Of a stretch of 64,000 nt of DNA, positions 53,873 through 63,233 are shown piece by piece. The notes under the pieces were generated by a model. The model searched no databases. It was given only the letters and a program-made list of their open reading frames with translations, and was not told the origin of the DNA. The position numbers and the translations under genes are program-made. The DNA is taken from NCBI GenBank assembly GCA_964572965.1, contig CAZNHL010000006.1, forward strand, positions 1 through 64,000, given 5' to 3'. The stretch comes from CAZNHL01 sp964572965. Lineage in GTDB: Bacteria; Bacteroidota; Bacteroidia; Cytophagales; UBA9547. Positions within the stretch are counted from its first letter, which is position 1; every line of letters begins with the position of its first letter.

Positions 53873-55099
53873 TTAATGCACTAATTCAGCGCTTCCTGCC
53901 ACAGGCTCAACCTCTTTCGTTTTAATTTTTGAACCTATCAGTAAAGCCATTTGTGACAATAAAGTAGCAGAAGCCATGACACTTACCATGGGGATTGCTG
54001 TATGACTGTTGAATATACTAACCGCGAATGAGGCCAGTGCACCAATGCTCATTTGCAGAGAGCCCATTAAAGCTGAAGCACTGCCTGCGTTTTTAGTAAA
54101 TGGCGCCAATGAAAGGGCGGAGGTATTCGGATTAATAAAGCCCATGCAACACAGATAAGCAAAGATAAAACCTATTGTGCCTGCCAGACCAAGTATACCG
54201 CTCACTGTTAATACAAGGAATAAAATACTTACAAATACCTGAACAAAAAGAGCAATGGCCACAATCTGTTTGCTTTTGTAATAACGAAGTAAAAGCGTGT
54301 TTATCTGGCTTGAGCCAATAAAACCTACAGAAAGAAAAGCAAAGATCCAACCATATACTTCACCGTTTACCTTGAAAATATCCATGAACACCAAAGGCGA
54401 AGAAGAGATATAAGCAAACAACCCAGCAAAGCCTAAAGAGCCTGTAAGCGCATAAGTTATAAATTGAGTATTGTTAGCAACAGCCCAATAATTCCTGGCA
54501 ATTTTTAATGGTTTAAGCGATACCGATTTGTCAGGAGCATAACTATCAGGCAGCCAAAGAACAGACGCAATCAGCATAAATACAGCCATCAGGCAAAGGA
54601 TCACGAAGACCATCTGCCAGCCCAGTTCAGTAGCTACATAACCACCCACAGTAGGTGCAATCATTGGCGAAACACTCAAAACAAGCATCAGTAAGGCAAA
54701 CACTTTAGCGTTGTCTTCCACCGGGAAAAGGTCACGGACAAGCGTTACAGAAACGACACCCGCAGCGCAACTACCCAAAGCCTGAATGAAGCGAAGGATA
54801 ATCAATTCATCGATATGCTCTACAGCAAGGCAGCCCAATGAAGCAATGATGTATAAAACCAAACCTATATAAAGCGGTTTTTTACGCCCGAAACGATCAA
54901 CCAAAGGGCCATAAACCAATTGTCCGGCAGAAATCCCGATAAAGAAACTCGATAGCGACAAAGCAACACTTGTTACAGTTGTATTAAGGTCCCGGGCAAT
55001 AGCCGGAAAGCCCGGCAGATACATATCAATAGAAAAAGGCCCGAGGGCAGTAAGCATCCCAAGAATCAGGATGAGGGAAACGTATTTTTGCTTAGTCAT
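53873..55099 (-). CDS. MFS drug exporter, Bcr/CflA family
   Basis: 408 aa, about twelve membrane helices. MLTALGPFSIDMYLPGFPAIARDL is the Bcr/CflA N-terminal signature, followed by YGPLVDRFGRKKPLYIGL (motif A) and LRFIQALGSCAAGVVSVTLVRDLF. Known: proton-driven export of drugs, dipeptides or cysteine-related compounds in the Bcr group. Monocistronic, divergent from the 55203 gene. Confidence 0.94.
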   Translation of the reverse strand: MTKQKYVSLILILGMLTALGPFSIDMYLPGFPAIARDLNTTVTSVALSLSSFFIGISAGQLVYGPLVDRFGRKKPLYIGLVLYIIASLGCLAVEHIDELIILRFIQALGSCAAGVVSVTLVRDLFPVEDNAKVFALLMLVLSVSPMIAPTVGGYVATELGWQMVFVILCLMAVFMLIASVLWLPDSYAPDKSVSLKPLKIARNYWAVANNTQFITYALTGSLGFAGLFAYISSSPLVFMDIFKVNGEVYGWIFAFLSVGFIGSSQINTLLLRYYKSKQIVAIALFVQVFVSILFLVLTVSGILGLAGTIGFIFAYLCCMGFINPNTSALSLAPFTKNAGSASALMGSLQMSIGALASFAVSIFNSHTAIPMVSVMASATLLSQMALLIGSKIKTKEVEPVAGSAELVH

Positions 55100-55202
55100 T
55101 GGGATATTTGAAATCGGATATGAGTAAGCAAAACTACTTTATTATTATAATAGTTCGCGGATTACTGATTTGGAATAAAGTATTTATTATTTTTATCGTA
55201 CT

Positions 55203-56567
55203 ATGGGAAAAAGTTTAATTTTTTATGTGGCTTTAATTGCAATCTTGTTTACCTGTAAACAAAAAGATAATAATGGGTTATCGGCGAATATAAAAGTAAT
55301 GAAGGATACAGTAGCAAGATTATCGGTTGTGACAGATACATTAGCTGTGGATACTAGTTTTTATAATAAACTTAAAGAACATACAAAATCTCCTATATAT
55401 GATACCGGAAAAGTAATATTGGATATATATGTGCTTAATCCTGCTAAGAATACTAAAATCTTTTACGATAGAATAAAGAGCGATTCGGTAATTGTATTCG
55501 AACACAATAAAAGGTTTCGGATATATTCTAAAGCTGGTAATGAGTTTGTGTTACCACCCGATTCAAGGGTATCCGAATTGGTTAATGGTTATCTGATAGT
55601 AAAAAGAGTTTTTACCTGTAAATCTGATGATAATTGCGGATGTCCTGAACTGGGTTACAGTGAGTTTACATATCGATATTCGCTGGGTGATAATGTGTTG
55701 AATAAAATAGACAGCGCATGTTGTGATGGCAGTGGGGATGGTGCTCCTGAATGGAGCATACTGATTGGTAATAAGGGAGACTATCAGGATTTGATTACAG
55801 ATGTTGAGGCTGTCGATTTTAACAATAGGTATTATTTAAATGTACAGGATCTTAATTATCGGTATTCAGGTTTCAATAACGATAAAGCGAAACCGAGAGT
55901 ATTGTTGTTTGACTATATTGACAATGATACAATTTCAAATAAAATCGATTTTACAGATATAGTGCTTGCTAAGTGTTGCGTATCAAAAACGTTTCTTTGT
56001 AAGAATAAAATGATTTTTTTTAGCCAGGCGCGAAGTTTCAGCGGTGGAAATTATCTGGAAACATTTGACATGAAAGGTAAACCCTTGTGGAAAACAGTTA
56101 CTGATTATCTGGCTGATTTTTGTGTAGATGAGAAAGAAAATGTCTTATTAGGAACCGGTTATTATTTTACTGATCGTGCAACAAATGCGAAAACTAATAA
56201 TGTCATTGCTGTTAATCTTTTGTCAGGAGAAATATTATGGGAAACTCCATTGTTCAAGGCCTTAGAAGTAGAAAACGAGGTGGAGTTTAACAGTCCGGAA
56301 AAAGTCTTTAAAGTCAAAGATCAATTATATGGTCTTGTTTTTAAACAATATTACTTATCAAGAAAGTCAAACCCGTCTGGTAGAGATTATTCTTATGGTA
56401 TACTCCTCTTTGATGAAAATGGGACGGTCAAAATGATTAAACGAAGCATACTTTTGAGAAAGCATCATGATGCTCAAAATGAATTGCCAGTGAAAGTGAA
56501 AAGTATAAGTGATAAGCATTTTCGATTACTTATTACAAACACAATCATTCATTGTTATTTAAAATAA
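55203..56567 (+). CDS. Hypothetical lipoprotein with PQQ-like beta repeats
   Basis: 454 aa. Lipobox-like LFTC (Cys18). Central CGCPELGYSEFTYRYSLGDN and C-terminal IAVNLLSGEILWETPLF, a strand motif as in PQQ-like propellers. Rich in Asp, Asn and Lys. Not assigned to a family. Ends 9 bp before the convergent cytochrome gene. Confidence 0.65.
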   Translation: MGKSLIFYVALIAILFTCKQKDNNGLSANIKVMKDTVARLSVVTDTLAVDTSFYNKLKEHTKSPIYDTGKVILDIYVLNPAKNTKIFYDRIKSDSVIVFEHNKRFRIYSKAGNEFVLPPDSRVSELVNGYLIVKRVFTCKSDDNCGCPELGYSEFTYRYSLGDNVLNKIDSACCDGSGDGAPEWSILIGNKGDYQDLITDVEAVDFNNRYYLNVQDLNYRYSGFNNDKAKPRVLLFDYIDNDTISNKIDFTDIVLAKCCVSKTFLCKNKMIFFSQARSFSGGNYLETFDMKGKPLWKTVTDYLADFCVDEKENVLLGTGYYFTDRATNAKTNNVIAVNLLSGEILWETPLFKALEVENEVEFNSPEKVFKVKDQLYGLVFKQYYLSRKSNPSGRDYSYGILLFDENGTVKMIKRSILLRKHHDAQNELPVKVKSISDKHFRLLITNTIIHCYLK

Positions 56568-56575
56568 GCAGTTAG

Positions 56576-56965
56576 TTACTTCCCTCTTACCTTCTTCACC
56601 TCATTCGCACTTACAGCCGAAGCCTTATTGCCAAAGCTCGAGCGGATGTAAGTCAGTACATCGGCAATTTGCTGGTCAGTCAGGTGCTTGTGTGCGGGCA
56701 TGGCGTTATGGTATGTTTCACCATCAATTTCCAAAGGAGTACTCAGGCCGTTCAGCACCACAGTAATCAGTCTGGTTTTGTCACCCGTTACCCAGTCAAC
56801 TTTAGCTAAAGGAGGGTTCAGATTGGGCACACCATAACCATCTTCCTGATGGCAGGAAAGACAATATTGTGTATAAACAACTTTGCCCGTTTGTACTGTT
56901 TGCTTGGTTTGGGCAAAGGAAATGCTGCTTACTAAAAAAAGTAGGGGAATTAAATATGTTTTCAT
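56576..56965 (-). CDS. Class I cytochrome c
   Basis: 129 aa. Signal peptide 1-19 (ISFAQ). Heme motif C35-LS-C38-H39 in YCLSCHQEDGYGVPNLNPPL, distal ligand candidate Met in YHNAMPAHKHL, C-terminal helix IADVLTYIRSSFGN. Known: small periplasmic electron carrier. 246 bp downstream of the dehydrogenase gene on the same strand and a natural acceptor for it (inference). Confidence 0.94.
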   Translation of the reverse strand: MKTYLIPLLFLVSSISFAQTKQTVQTGKVVYTQYCLSCHQEDGYGVPNLNPPLAKVDWVTGDKTRLITVVLNGLSTPLEIDGETYHNAMPAHKHLTDQQIADVLTYIRSSFGNKASAVSANEVKKVRGK

Positions 56966-57024
56966 TTTAAGATTTTATGACGGAAGAATGAATTTGAAGT
57001 TCCCTTTTGCCTGTGGGCAGTTGT

Positions 57025-57108
57025 CCACGAAAAGAGCGAAATTGAAGCACATTTTAGAGGGTAGATTTTAGTCCTATTGTAATATGTGCTTCAATTTGGT
57101 TTTCGTGG
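57025..57108. repeat. CCACGAAAA nested palindrome, copy 1
   Basis: Outer arms CCACGAAAA / TTTTCGTGG, inner arms AAATTGAAGCACAT (57039) / ATGTGCTTCAATTT (57084). Followed at 57123-57156 by GTTACTTTTCTTTG and its complement. Confidence 0.8.
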
Positions 57109-57211
57109 TGCCTTTTCTTTTGGTTACTTTTCTTTGGGCACACAAAGAAAAGTAACAGCCAGTGAAATTGATAGTTATAATGCTCTTTTATGGGGAAAGT
57201 GAGAGTCCACT

Positions 57212-58486
57212 TTACTTCGTATAAAATACCCTCCACACAGTTCCTGCAACAGAGTCGCTGATGTAAAGCGAGCCGTCCGGCCCTTCAGCCAGCCCCATCG
57301 GGCGATGTTTGGCCTCTCTTGGGTTTTTGATTTCAGGGCCGCCTGCAAAACCTTCTGCAAATACTTCCCATGTACCGCTTGGCTTGCCGTCTTTGAAAGG
57401 AACAAAAGCCACAAAGTAGCCGCCTTGTTTCAGAGGAGCACGGTTCCATGAACCATGGAAAGCAATAAAAGCCCCGTTTTTATATTTCTCAGGAAATTGG
57501 TTGCCGTGGTAAAACAGCAAATCGTTAGGAGCCCAGTGACCCGGAAAAGCAATCAATGGTTGTTCTTTACCTTCACAGCCTGTCGTCTTTTTACTATCAC
57601 CGCCATATTCCGGAGCAAGGATTTTCTTATTCTGAAAATGGTCATAGTAGCAATAAGGCCAGCCATAATCACCGCCTTTTTTGATATGGAAAAACTCTTC
57701 AGAAGGTAGCTCTGCATTCTGTTCGTTAGTGTATAAATCAGGAAACATTGTGCTTAGCTGATCTCTTCCGTGCGGTACAGCAAACAGCTGTTTAGTGTGG
57801 CTGTCCCACTCCAAAGCCACAGAGTTACGCAGCCCTGTGGCAAAGCGTGTACCGTCACTGAATTTTTGGTTGACCTTCTCTGCATTAAATTGCCAGATAC
57901 CGCCGAATGTTTCCAGGAGCGGACAAGGGTTTTGACCGGGAGAATCTTTGGTGCGGTCAGTTTCCTGGCATGCGTTGGATGGCGCACCAATATTTACATA
58001 CAGCTTGCCTGTTTCGTCAATAGTAATAGATTTTGCCTCGTGCTGCGGACGATAAGGAAGATTTGCGACAATAGTTTCCCTTTTACTTTCATCAAGCGTG
58101 TTTGTTCCTGTTTCAATGGCATATCTGTAAACAGATGAGTCCGAAGAAGCATACAGGTAGTTTTTGTAAATAGTAATGCCTGTGCCGATAAAATTGCCAT
58201 ACCCTTTTACCTGGTCAGCCCTGCCGTCTCCATTCTCGTCTTTCAAAACAATGATTCCTTTGCCGTCTTTTAACTGTCGCAATTTTACAAAAACAGTCCC
58301 GTTTTTATCGACCACAATATGGCGTGCTTTCCCGGATTCTTTCACAACTGTAATTGCCCCGAAACCATCGGCCAGTTTCAGCCCGCCATTATCAATATCG
58401 GGTTTTAGCTTTTGTGCTTCAGCGGAAATTGTCATAGACAAACAAAATAAAAAAGAGCTGAAAAAGTATATATGGAATATCTTCAT
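57212..58486 (-). CDS. PQQ-dependent sugar/sorbosone dehydrogenase-like protein
   Basis: 424 aa. Signal peptide 1-24 (SAEAQ). Six-bladed propeller pattern: ARHIVVDKNGTVFVKL, KDENGDGRADQVKGYGNFIGTGITIY, ITIDETGKLYVNIGAPSNACQ, FATGLRNSVALEWD, GGDYGWPYCYYD, AFHGSWNRAP, GLAEGPDGSLYISD. The GDYGWP and GSWNR blocks are typical of the soluble glucose/sorbosone dehydrogenase family. Known: periplasmic oxidation of sugars using PQQ. No PQQ biosynthesis genes in the window. Flanked on both sides by CCACGAAAA palindromes. Confidence 0.92.
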   Translation of the reverse strand: MKIFHIYFFSSFLFCLSMTISAEAQKLKPDIDNGGLKLADGFGAITVVKESGKARHIVVDKNGTVFVKLRQLKDGKGIIVLKDENGDGRADQVKGYGNFIGTGITIYKNYLYASSDSSVYRYAIETGTNTLDESKRETIVANLPYRPQHEAKSITIDETGKLYVNIGAPSNACQETDRTKDSPGQNPCPLLETFGGIWQFNAEKVNQKFSDGTRFATGLRNSVALEWDSHTKQLFAVPHGRDQLSTMFPDLYTNEQNAELPSEEFFHIKKGGDYGWPYCYYDHFQNKKILAPEYGGDSKKTTGCEGKEQPLIAFPGHWAPNDLLFYHGNQFPEKYKNGAFIAFHGSWNRAPLKQGGYFVAFVPFKDGKPSGTWEVFAEGFAGGPEIKNPREAKHRPMGLAEGPDGSLYISDSVAGTVWRVFYTK

Positions 58487-58579
58487 GGTCGTGAATTAGT
58501 ATTCTTTAAGATAAGAAATATTGTATTCTTAAGTTTAATATTATGGTTTTAATCCCTTTGCCTATCTGTGAGTGAGCGT

Positions 58580-58658
58580 CCACGAAAAGAGCGTCCCGCA
58601 AAAGACATGGCAAGAGTGCTGGCTCGTGCGAGATGTCTTTTGCGGTTGGTTTTCGTGG
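58580..58658. repeat. CCACGAAAA nested palindrome, copy 2
   Basis: The same outer arms and GAGCG step as 57025, but inner arms CCGCAAAAGACAT (58596) / ATGTCTTTTGCGG (58633). The 58487-58964 region holds only this and the promoter below. Confidence 0.8.
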
Positions 58659-58775
58659 TACCTTTTATTTGGGTAAGCAAAGAAATGCCTAATGCCATAA
58701 AAGTCAATATGAACATCTTTAAGGGCAATTATTAATACATACCCATTGTACTGAAAATTCTTTTTACAAAGCTTT

Positions 58776-58900
58776 TTTGCAAATGTAGTGACATATATTA
58801 TATATTTACTACAGATTTACTATAGAATAAGAAATTCGCACTAAAAGACACTCGGATGCGAAAGGTTTAAAGCGATCCCCTCCGTGATAAACCATATTAA
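58776..58900 (+). promoter_or_regulatory. Promoter and CTATAG/C-run leader of the RND unit
   Basis: TTTG at 58776, 21 nt, TATATTTA at 58801, CTATAGAATAAG at 58820, GATCCCCTCCGTGA at 58875 (57 nt from CTATAG to the C-run). Confidence 0.65.
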
Positions 58901-58964
58901 CCTTGAAGCGGAAGCTTTCTGTTCCATTAAAATATGCTCGAAAAGGTTCTGTCAAAAATACATC

Positions 58965-60065
58965 ATGGGGAAAAAGCGGTATTACATCATTGCGGCCGTA
59001 CTGGGCGCGCTGGTATTTATTAAACTCGAATTTTTTACATCTCACAAAGTCAAGGCAGCAGGAGCCGGCAAAGATGGTAAAAAACCACCTGTTCCTGTAA
59101 CTGTATTCGTTATTGGTAAGGGTAAGCTGGACGATAAGATTTTTGCCAACGGTTCTGTTGTAGCCAACGAACAGGCAGAGCTGAAAGTTGAAGCCAGCGG
59201 CCGTATTGTTTACCTGAATCTGCCGGAAGGGAAGACGGTAAAGGCGGGTACGTTGCTGCTTAAAGTAAATGATTCAGAATTACATGCCCAGCAGCTGGAA
59301 AAGGTCAAAGCGCAATTAAAGCTGGCCACTGAAACAGAACTCAGGCAACGTAAACTGACGCAGATAGAAGCTGTGAGTAAACAGGAATATGAAGTTGCCC
59401 TGGCAGCTTTGCTGGCATTAAGGGCTGATAGTTTGTATCTCAGGACCCAGATAGCAGAAACTGAGCTATATGCACCATTTACGGGCGTTATAGGTATCAG
59501 AAATGTGAGTCTCGGAAGCTACATTACTCCGGCAGTTACCGCTGCTGTTATTCACCAGATCGATCCTGTTAAAATTGAATTCTCTTTACCGGAGAAATAC
59601 TCAAGACTTTTTAGTGTAGGCGATCAGATCAGTTTTAAAACAGAAGGAATAGCTACGCTGTTATCCGGAAAAATTACGGTCAAAGATCCTCAGGTTGATT
59701 TAACCAGCAGAAGCGTTCGCTACCATGCAGTAACAGCAAATCCCAAAGCGCTTCTTTTCCCTGGTGGATTTGTAAGAGTTGAACTGGTGGTTGATAAGAA
59801 AGCAGGACAATTATTTGTGCCGACTGAAGCCATTTTACCAATTGCGAAAGGCAAGAAATTATTTGTAGTGAAAAACGGTACGGCAGAGGAGCGCATTGTG
59901 GAAGCCGGTATCCGTACAGAAGACCATATTCAGGTTTTATCAGGTTTAGAAATAGGAGACTCCGTAGTCGTGAACGGAAATGTACAGCTGAAAAATGGTG
60001 CTGCAGTGAAAGTGATTCAGCCTAAAGGGGCCAGTAGTGAAGGTAAATCAGACAAAAAATCATAA
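58965..60065 (+). CDS. RND efflux periplasmic adaptor (membrane fusion protein)
   Basis: 366 aa from MGKKRYYIIAAVLGALVFIK, which opens the membrane anchor; 27 upstream codons to an earlier ATG fall in the leader. GSVVANEQAELKVEASGRIVYLNLPEGKTVKAGTLLLKVND is the lipoyl half, the hairpin spans about 110-165 (QQLEKVKAQLKLATETELR), and TELYAPFTGVIGIRNVSLGSYI the second half. Known: couples RND pump to outer-membrane channel. Ends 2 bp before the permease gene. Confidence 0.95.
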   Translation: MGKKRYYIIAAVLGALVFIKLEFFTSHKVKAAGAGKDGKKPPVPVTVFVIGKGKLDDKIFANGSVVANEQAELKVEASGRIVYLNLPEGKTVKAGTLLLKVNDSELHAQQLEKVKAQLKLATETELRQRKLTQIEAVSKQEYEVALAALLALRADSLYLRTQIAETELYAPFTGVIGIRNVSLGSYITPAVTAAVIHQIDPVKIEFSLPEKYSRLFSVGDQISFKTEGIATLLSGKITVKDPQVDLTSRSVRYHAVTANPKALLFPGGFVRVELVVDKKAGQLFVPTEAILPIAKGKKLFVVKNGTAEERIVEAGIRTEDHIQVLSGLEIGDSVVVNGNVQLKNGAAVKVIQPKGASSEGKSDKKS

Positions 60066-60067
60066 CA

Positions 60068-63000
60068 ATGAGTTTATCAAGTATAAGTATCAGAAGACCT
60101 GTACTGGCCATTGTGATGAACCTGATCATCATATTTTTTGGCTATATGGGATTTCGTTATCTCGGTATCAGAGAGTTTCCTGTGATTGAAGCACCTGTTG
60201 TTTCAGTGCGTACAAATTATGCAGGAGCAAGTGCAGAAATTATTGAAGCCCAGATTACCTATCCGCTTGAAAAAGCCCTCAACGGAATTGAAGGTGTAAG
60301 AACTATAACTTCATCCAGTAGCTTGGGCTCAAGTTCTATTTCAGTGGAGTTTAACCTTGATACTGACCTGGAAACTGCCACCAACGATGTGCGTGATAAA
60401 GTGTCACAAACGCAGCGTTCGTTACCTCCAGATCTTGATGCGCCTCCTGTTGTAAGTAAGGATGTCGGTGGTGAGTACATCATTGTAATGACTGTGACCA
60501 ACGACAAAATGAGTGATCTTGAAGTCAATGATTATGTCGACAATATGATCCTGCCACGCCTGCAAACGATCAAGGGAGTTGGTAACGTCTATATTTTCGG
60601 GGAGAAAAAATATGCCATGCGTTTATGGCTTGATCCGATCAAACTGGCAGCTTACAAAGTGACAGTGCAGGATGTACGCCAGGCTTTGGACAAGGAGAAT
60701 ATTGAATTGCCTACAGGGCGGCTTGAAGGCAACAGGACAGAACTTTCTGTAAAAACCAATGCCAAGTTTACCGATGAGCATGGCTTCAACAACATGATTA
60801 TCCGCTCTGAAAACGGGAAGGTAATACGTTTGCAGGATGTTGGCTATGCACACCTTGGTGCTGAAAATGAAGAGACTGTTTTCAGGATCAATGATGTACC
60901 AAGTCTGGGTTGTTCTATTGTGCCTCAGCCCGGCGCCAACCACATGGAAATAGCGGAAGAGTTTTACAAACGCTATGAGCAGTTGAAGAAGGAATTGCCT
61001 GCTGATTTCAAGCTTGGGATTTCTACTGACAACACACGTTTTATAAGTAAATCTATTACTGAAGTAACTGAGACGCTGATCATCGCTATCTTACTGGTGG
61101 TGGTAATTATTTACCTGTTTTTCCGTGATTGGTCAATTGCATTAAGGCCGTTGATTGATATTCCTGTATCGCTGATAGGGACTTTTTTTATCATGTATAT
61201 GTTTGGCTTCTCCATTAATGTACTGACACTGCTGGCAATTGTACTGGCTACAGGCTTGGTGGTGGATGATGGTATTGTAGTGACTGAAAACATCTTCAAG
61301 AAAATGGAAGAAGGCTTGCCGCCGTTCCAAGCAGCATTGGAAGGTTCAAGAGAAATCACTTTCGCCGTTATCTCAACATCCATTACCCTTGCAGCCATAT
61401 TCCTGCCAATCATTTTCATGGAAGGTTTCGTCGGGAAGCTCTTTAAAGAATTCGGGATTATAGTCGCCTCGGCTGTATTGATCTCCATTTTTGTGTCGCT
61501 TTCACTAACACCGATGCTGAACGCATGGCTGATCCACGATACCAAAAAGAAAACCAAGTTCTATATTAAAACAGAGCCATTCTTTGTATGGTTAAACGCA
61601 ACCTATTACCACTCTCTTGAAAAATTTCTGAAAAGACGCTGGCTGTCCTTCCTGATTCTGGGAGCAGCTGTTGGTATTACCGTGTTTTTATGGGGCTTAC
61701 TGCCGGCCGAAATTGCTCCGGTAGAAGACCGCAGTATGATGCGTATTACCATGACTTTGCCTGAAGGGGCATCTTTTGAATATACTGATGAGTTCATGCT
61801 GAAGTATATCAAACTGGTACAGGATTCTGTGCCGGAAAACAAACTGGTAATGGCTATTACAGCCTCAAGCCCGGGAGGGTCAAGCTCTGGCGTAAACTCC
61901 GGTTTCTCCCGTGTGCCATTGGTTGATCCGTCAGACAGGGATAGGAGCCAGCAGGATATTGTTGATAAACTTACTCAGTTGACCAGGAAATATCCGGAAG
62001 CAAAAGTACAGGTCGGACAAGACCAGACCATCAGTACAGGATCTCGTGGTTTACCTATTCAGTATGTCATTCAGGCTCCTAATTTTGAGAAGCTGAAAGA
62101 AGTGCTTCCCAAGTTTATGGAAGAAGCACAGAAAGATCCGACTTTCTCATTAGTAGATGTGAACCTGAAATTTAACAGGCCAGAAATTCAGGTTTTGATC
62201 AACAGAGAAAAAGCCAGAGATATTGGCGTGAGTGTGGCAGATATTGCACAGACCTTGCAGCTGTCACTGAGCGGACAGCGTTTTGGTTATTTCAACATGC
62301 GTGGCCGTCAGTATCAGGTAATTGGACAGTTTGATCGTCTGAACCGCAACGAAACTGTGGATTTGAGAAACATCTATGTGCGTAGCAGCGCAGGTACATT
62401 GGTACAATTGGACAACCTTGTCACTCTGGAAGAAAGCAGCAATCCGCCACAGTTATTCCGTTTCAATCGTTTTCAGGCTGCCACTGTTTCGGCTGGTTTG
62501 GCACCGGGCAAAACAATTGGTGACGGTGTAAAAGCCATGAATGAAATCAAGGCCAAAGTACTTGACGATTCTTTCTCAACAGCATTGGTTGGCGCTTCCC
62601 GCGACTTCATAGAAAGCGGGTCAAATACTTCTTTTATTTTCTTGCTTGCATTGGTATTGATTTACCTGATTCTTGCAGCGCAGTTTGAAAGTTTTGTAGA
62701 TCCATTCATCATCATGCTGACAGTACCGCTTGCTGTAGCTGGTGGTGTTTTCTCTCTCTGGTATTTCAATCAAACTAACAATATTTTCAGTCAGATCGGG
62801 ATGATTATGTTGATTGGCCTGGTGACTAAAAACGGAATCCTGATTGTGGAATTTGCCAATCACCTGAAGCATTCGGGAAGGACGATCCGTGAAGCTGCTA
62901 TTGAAGCTGCCAATGGCCGACTGCGTCCGATTCTGATGACCAGTATCGCTACAGCCTTGGGAGCATTGCCGATTGCCGTTGCCTTTGGTGCAGCCTCCAA

Positions 63001-63208
63001 AAGCAGGATGGGCATGGGGATTGTAATTGTGGGTGGTTTGTTGATTTCCCTTGTGTTTACACTCTATGTAATCCCTGCTGTTTATACCTATATGGCACGT
63101 AAACCGAGAGTTGACCGCGAACTGAGTGAAAAGAAAGAGCAGGAAGAAAAACAAGTGACAGCCCCGGTACTTGTTTCTGCTGAAGAGCTTATTGATTTGA
63201 ATCACTAA
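60068..63208 (+). CDS. RND efflux permease (HAE1/AcrB-like)
   Basis: 1046 aa. ISIRRPVLAIVMNLIIIFFG start; periplasmic SLGSSSISVEF and DVRDKVSQTQRSLP; proton-relay pair in ATGLVVDDGIVVTENIFKKME (DD); second-half copy LIGLVTKNGILIVEFANHL; end GLLISLVFTLYVIPAVYTYM. Known: inner-membrane proton-driven export of amphiphilic compounds. No TolC-like gene in the window. Placed between the adaptor and a sulfatase, 25 bp before the latter, which is unusual. Confidence 0.97.
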   Translation: MSLSSISIRRPVLAIVMNLIIIFFGYMGFRYLGIREFPVIEAPVVSVRTNYAGASAEIIEAQITYPLEKALNGIEGVRTITSSSSLGSSSISVEFNLDTDLETATNDVRDKVSQTQRSLPPDLDAPPVVSKDVGGEYIIVMTVTNDKMSDLEVNDYVDNMILPRLQTIKGVGNVYIFGEKKYAMRLWLDPIKLAAYKVTVQDVRQALDKENIELPTGRLEGNRTELSVKTNAKFTDEHGFNNMIIRSENGKVIRLQDVGYAHLGAENEETVFRINDVPSLGCSIVPQPGANHMEIAEEFYKRYEQLKKELPADFKLGISTDNTRFISKSITEVTETLIIAILLVVVIIYLFFRDWSIALRPLIDIPVSLIGTFFIMYMFGFSINVLTLLAIVLATGLVVDDGIVVTENIFKKMEEGLPPFQAALEGSREITFAVISTSITLAAIFLPIIFMEGFVGKLFKEFGIIVASAVLISIFVSLSLTPMLNAWLIHDTKKKTKFYIKTEPFFVWLNATYYHSLEKFLKRRWLSFLILGAAVGITVFLWGLLPAEIAPVEDRSMMRITMTLPEGASFEYTDEFMLKYIKLVQDSVPENKLVMAITASSPGGSSSGVNSGFSRVPLVDPSDRDRSQQDIVDKLTQLTRKYPEAKVQVGQDQTISTGSRGLPIQYVIQAPNFEKLKEVLPKFMEEAQKDPTFSLVDVNLKFNRPEIQVLINREKARDIGVSVADIAQTLQLSLSGQRFGYFNMRGRQYQVIGQFDRLNRNETVDLRNIYVRSSAGTLVQLDNLVTLEESSNPPQLFRFNRFQAATVSAGLAPGKTIGDGVKAMNEIKAKVLDDSFSTALVGASRDFIESGSNTSFIFLLALVLIYLILAAQFESFVDPFIIMLTVPLAVAGGVFSLWYFNQTNNIFSQIGMIMLIGLVTKNGILIVEFANHLKHSGRTIREAAIEAANGRLRPILMTSIATALGALPIAVAFGAASKSRMGMGIVIVGGLLISLVFTLYVIPAVYTYMARKPRVDRELSEKKEQEEKQVTAPVLVSAEELIDLNH

Positions 63209-63233
63209 CCAGATTTTTAACCTGATAATTTTT

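Noticed and set aside
56966..57211. CRISPR-like array in the palindrome-rich spacer
   Set aside because: Only inverted repeats, not regularly spaced direct repeats, and no cas gene anywhere in the window.
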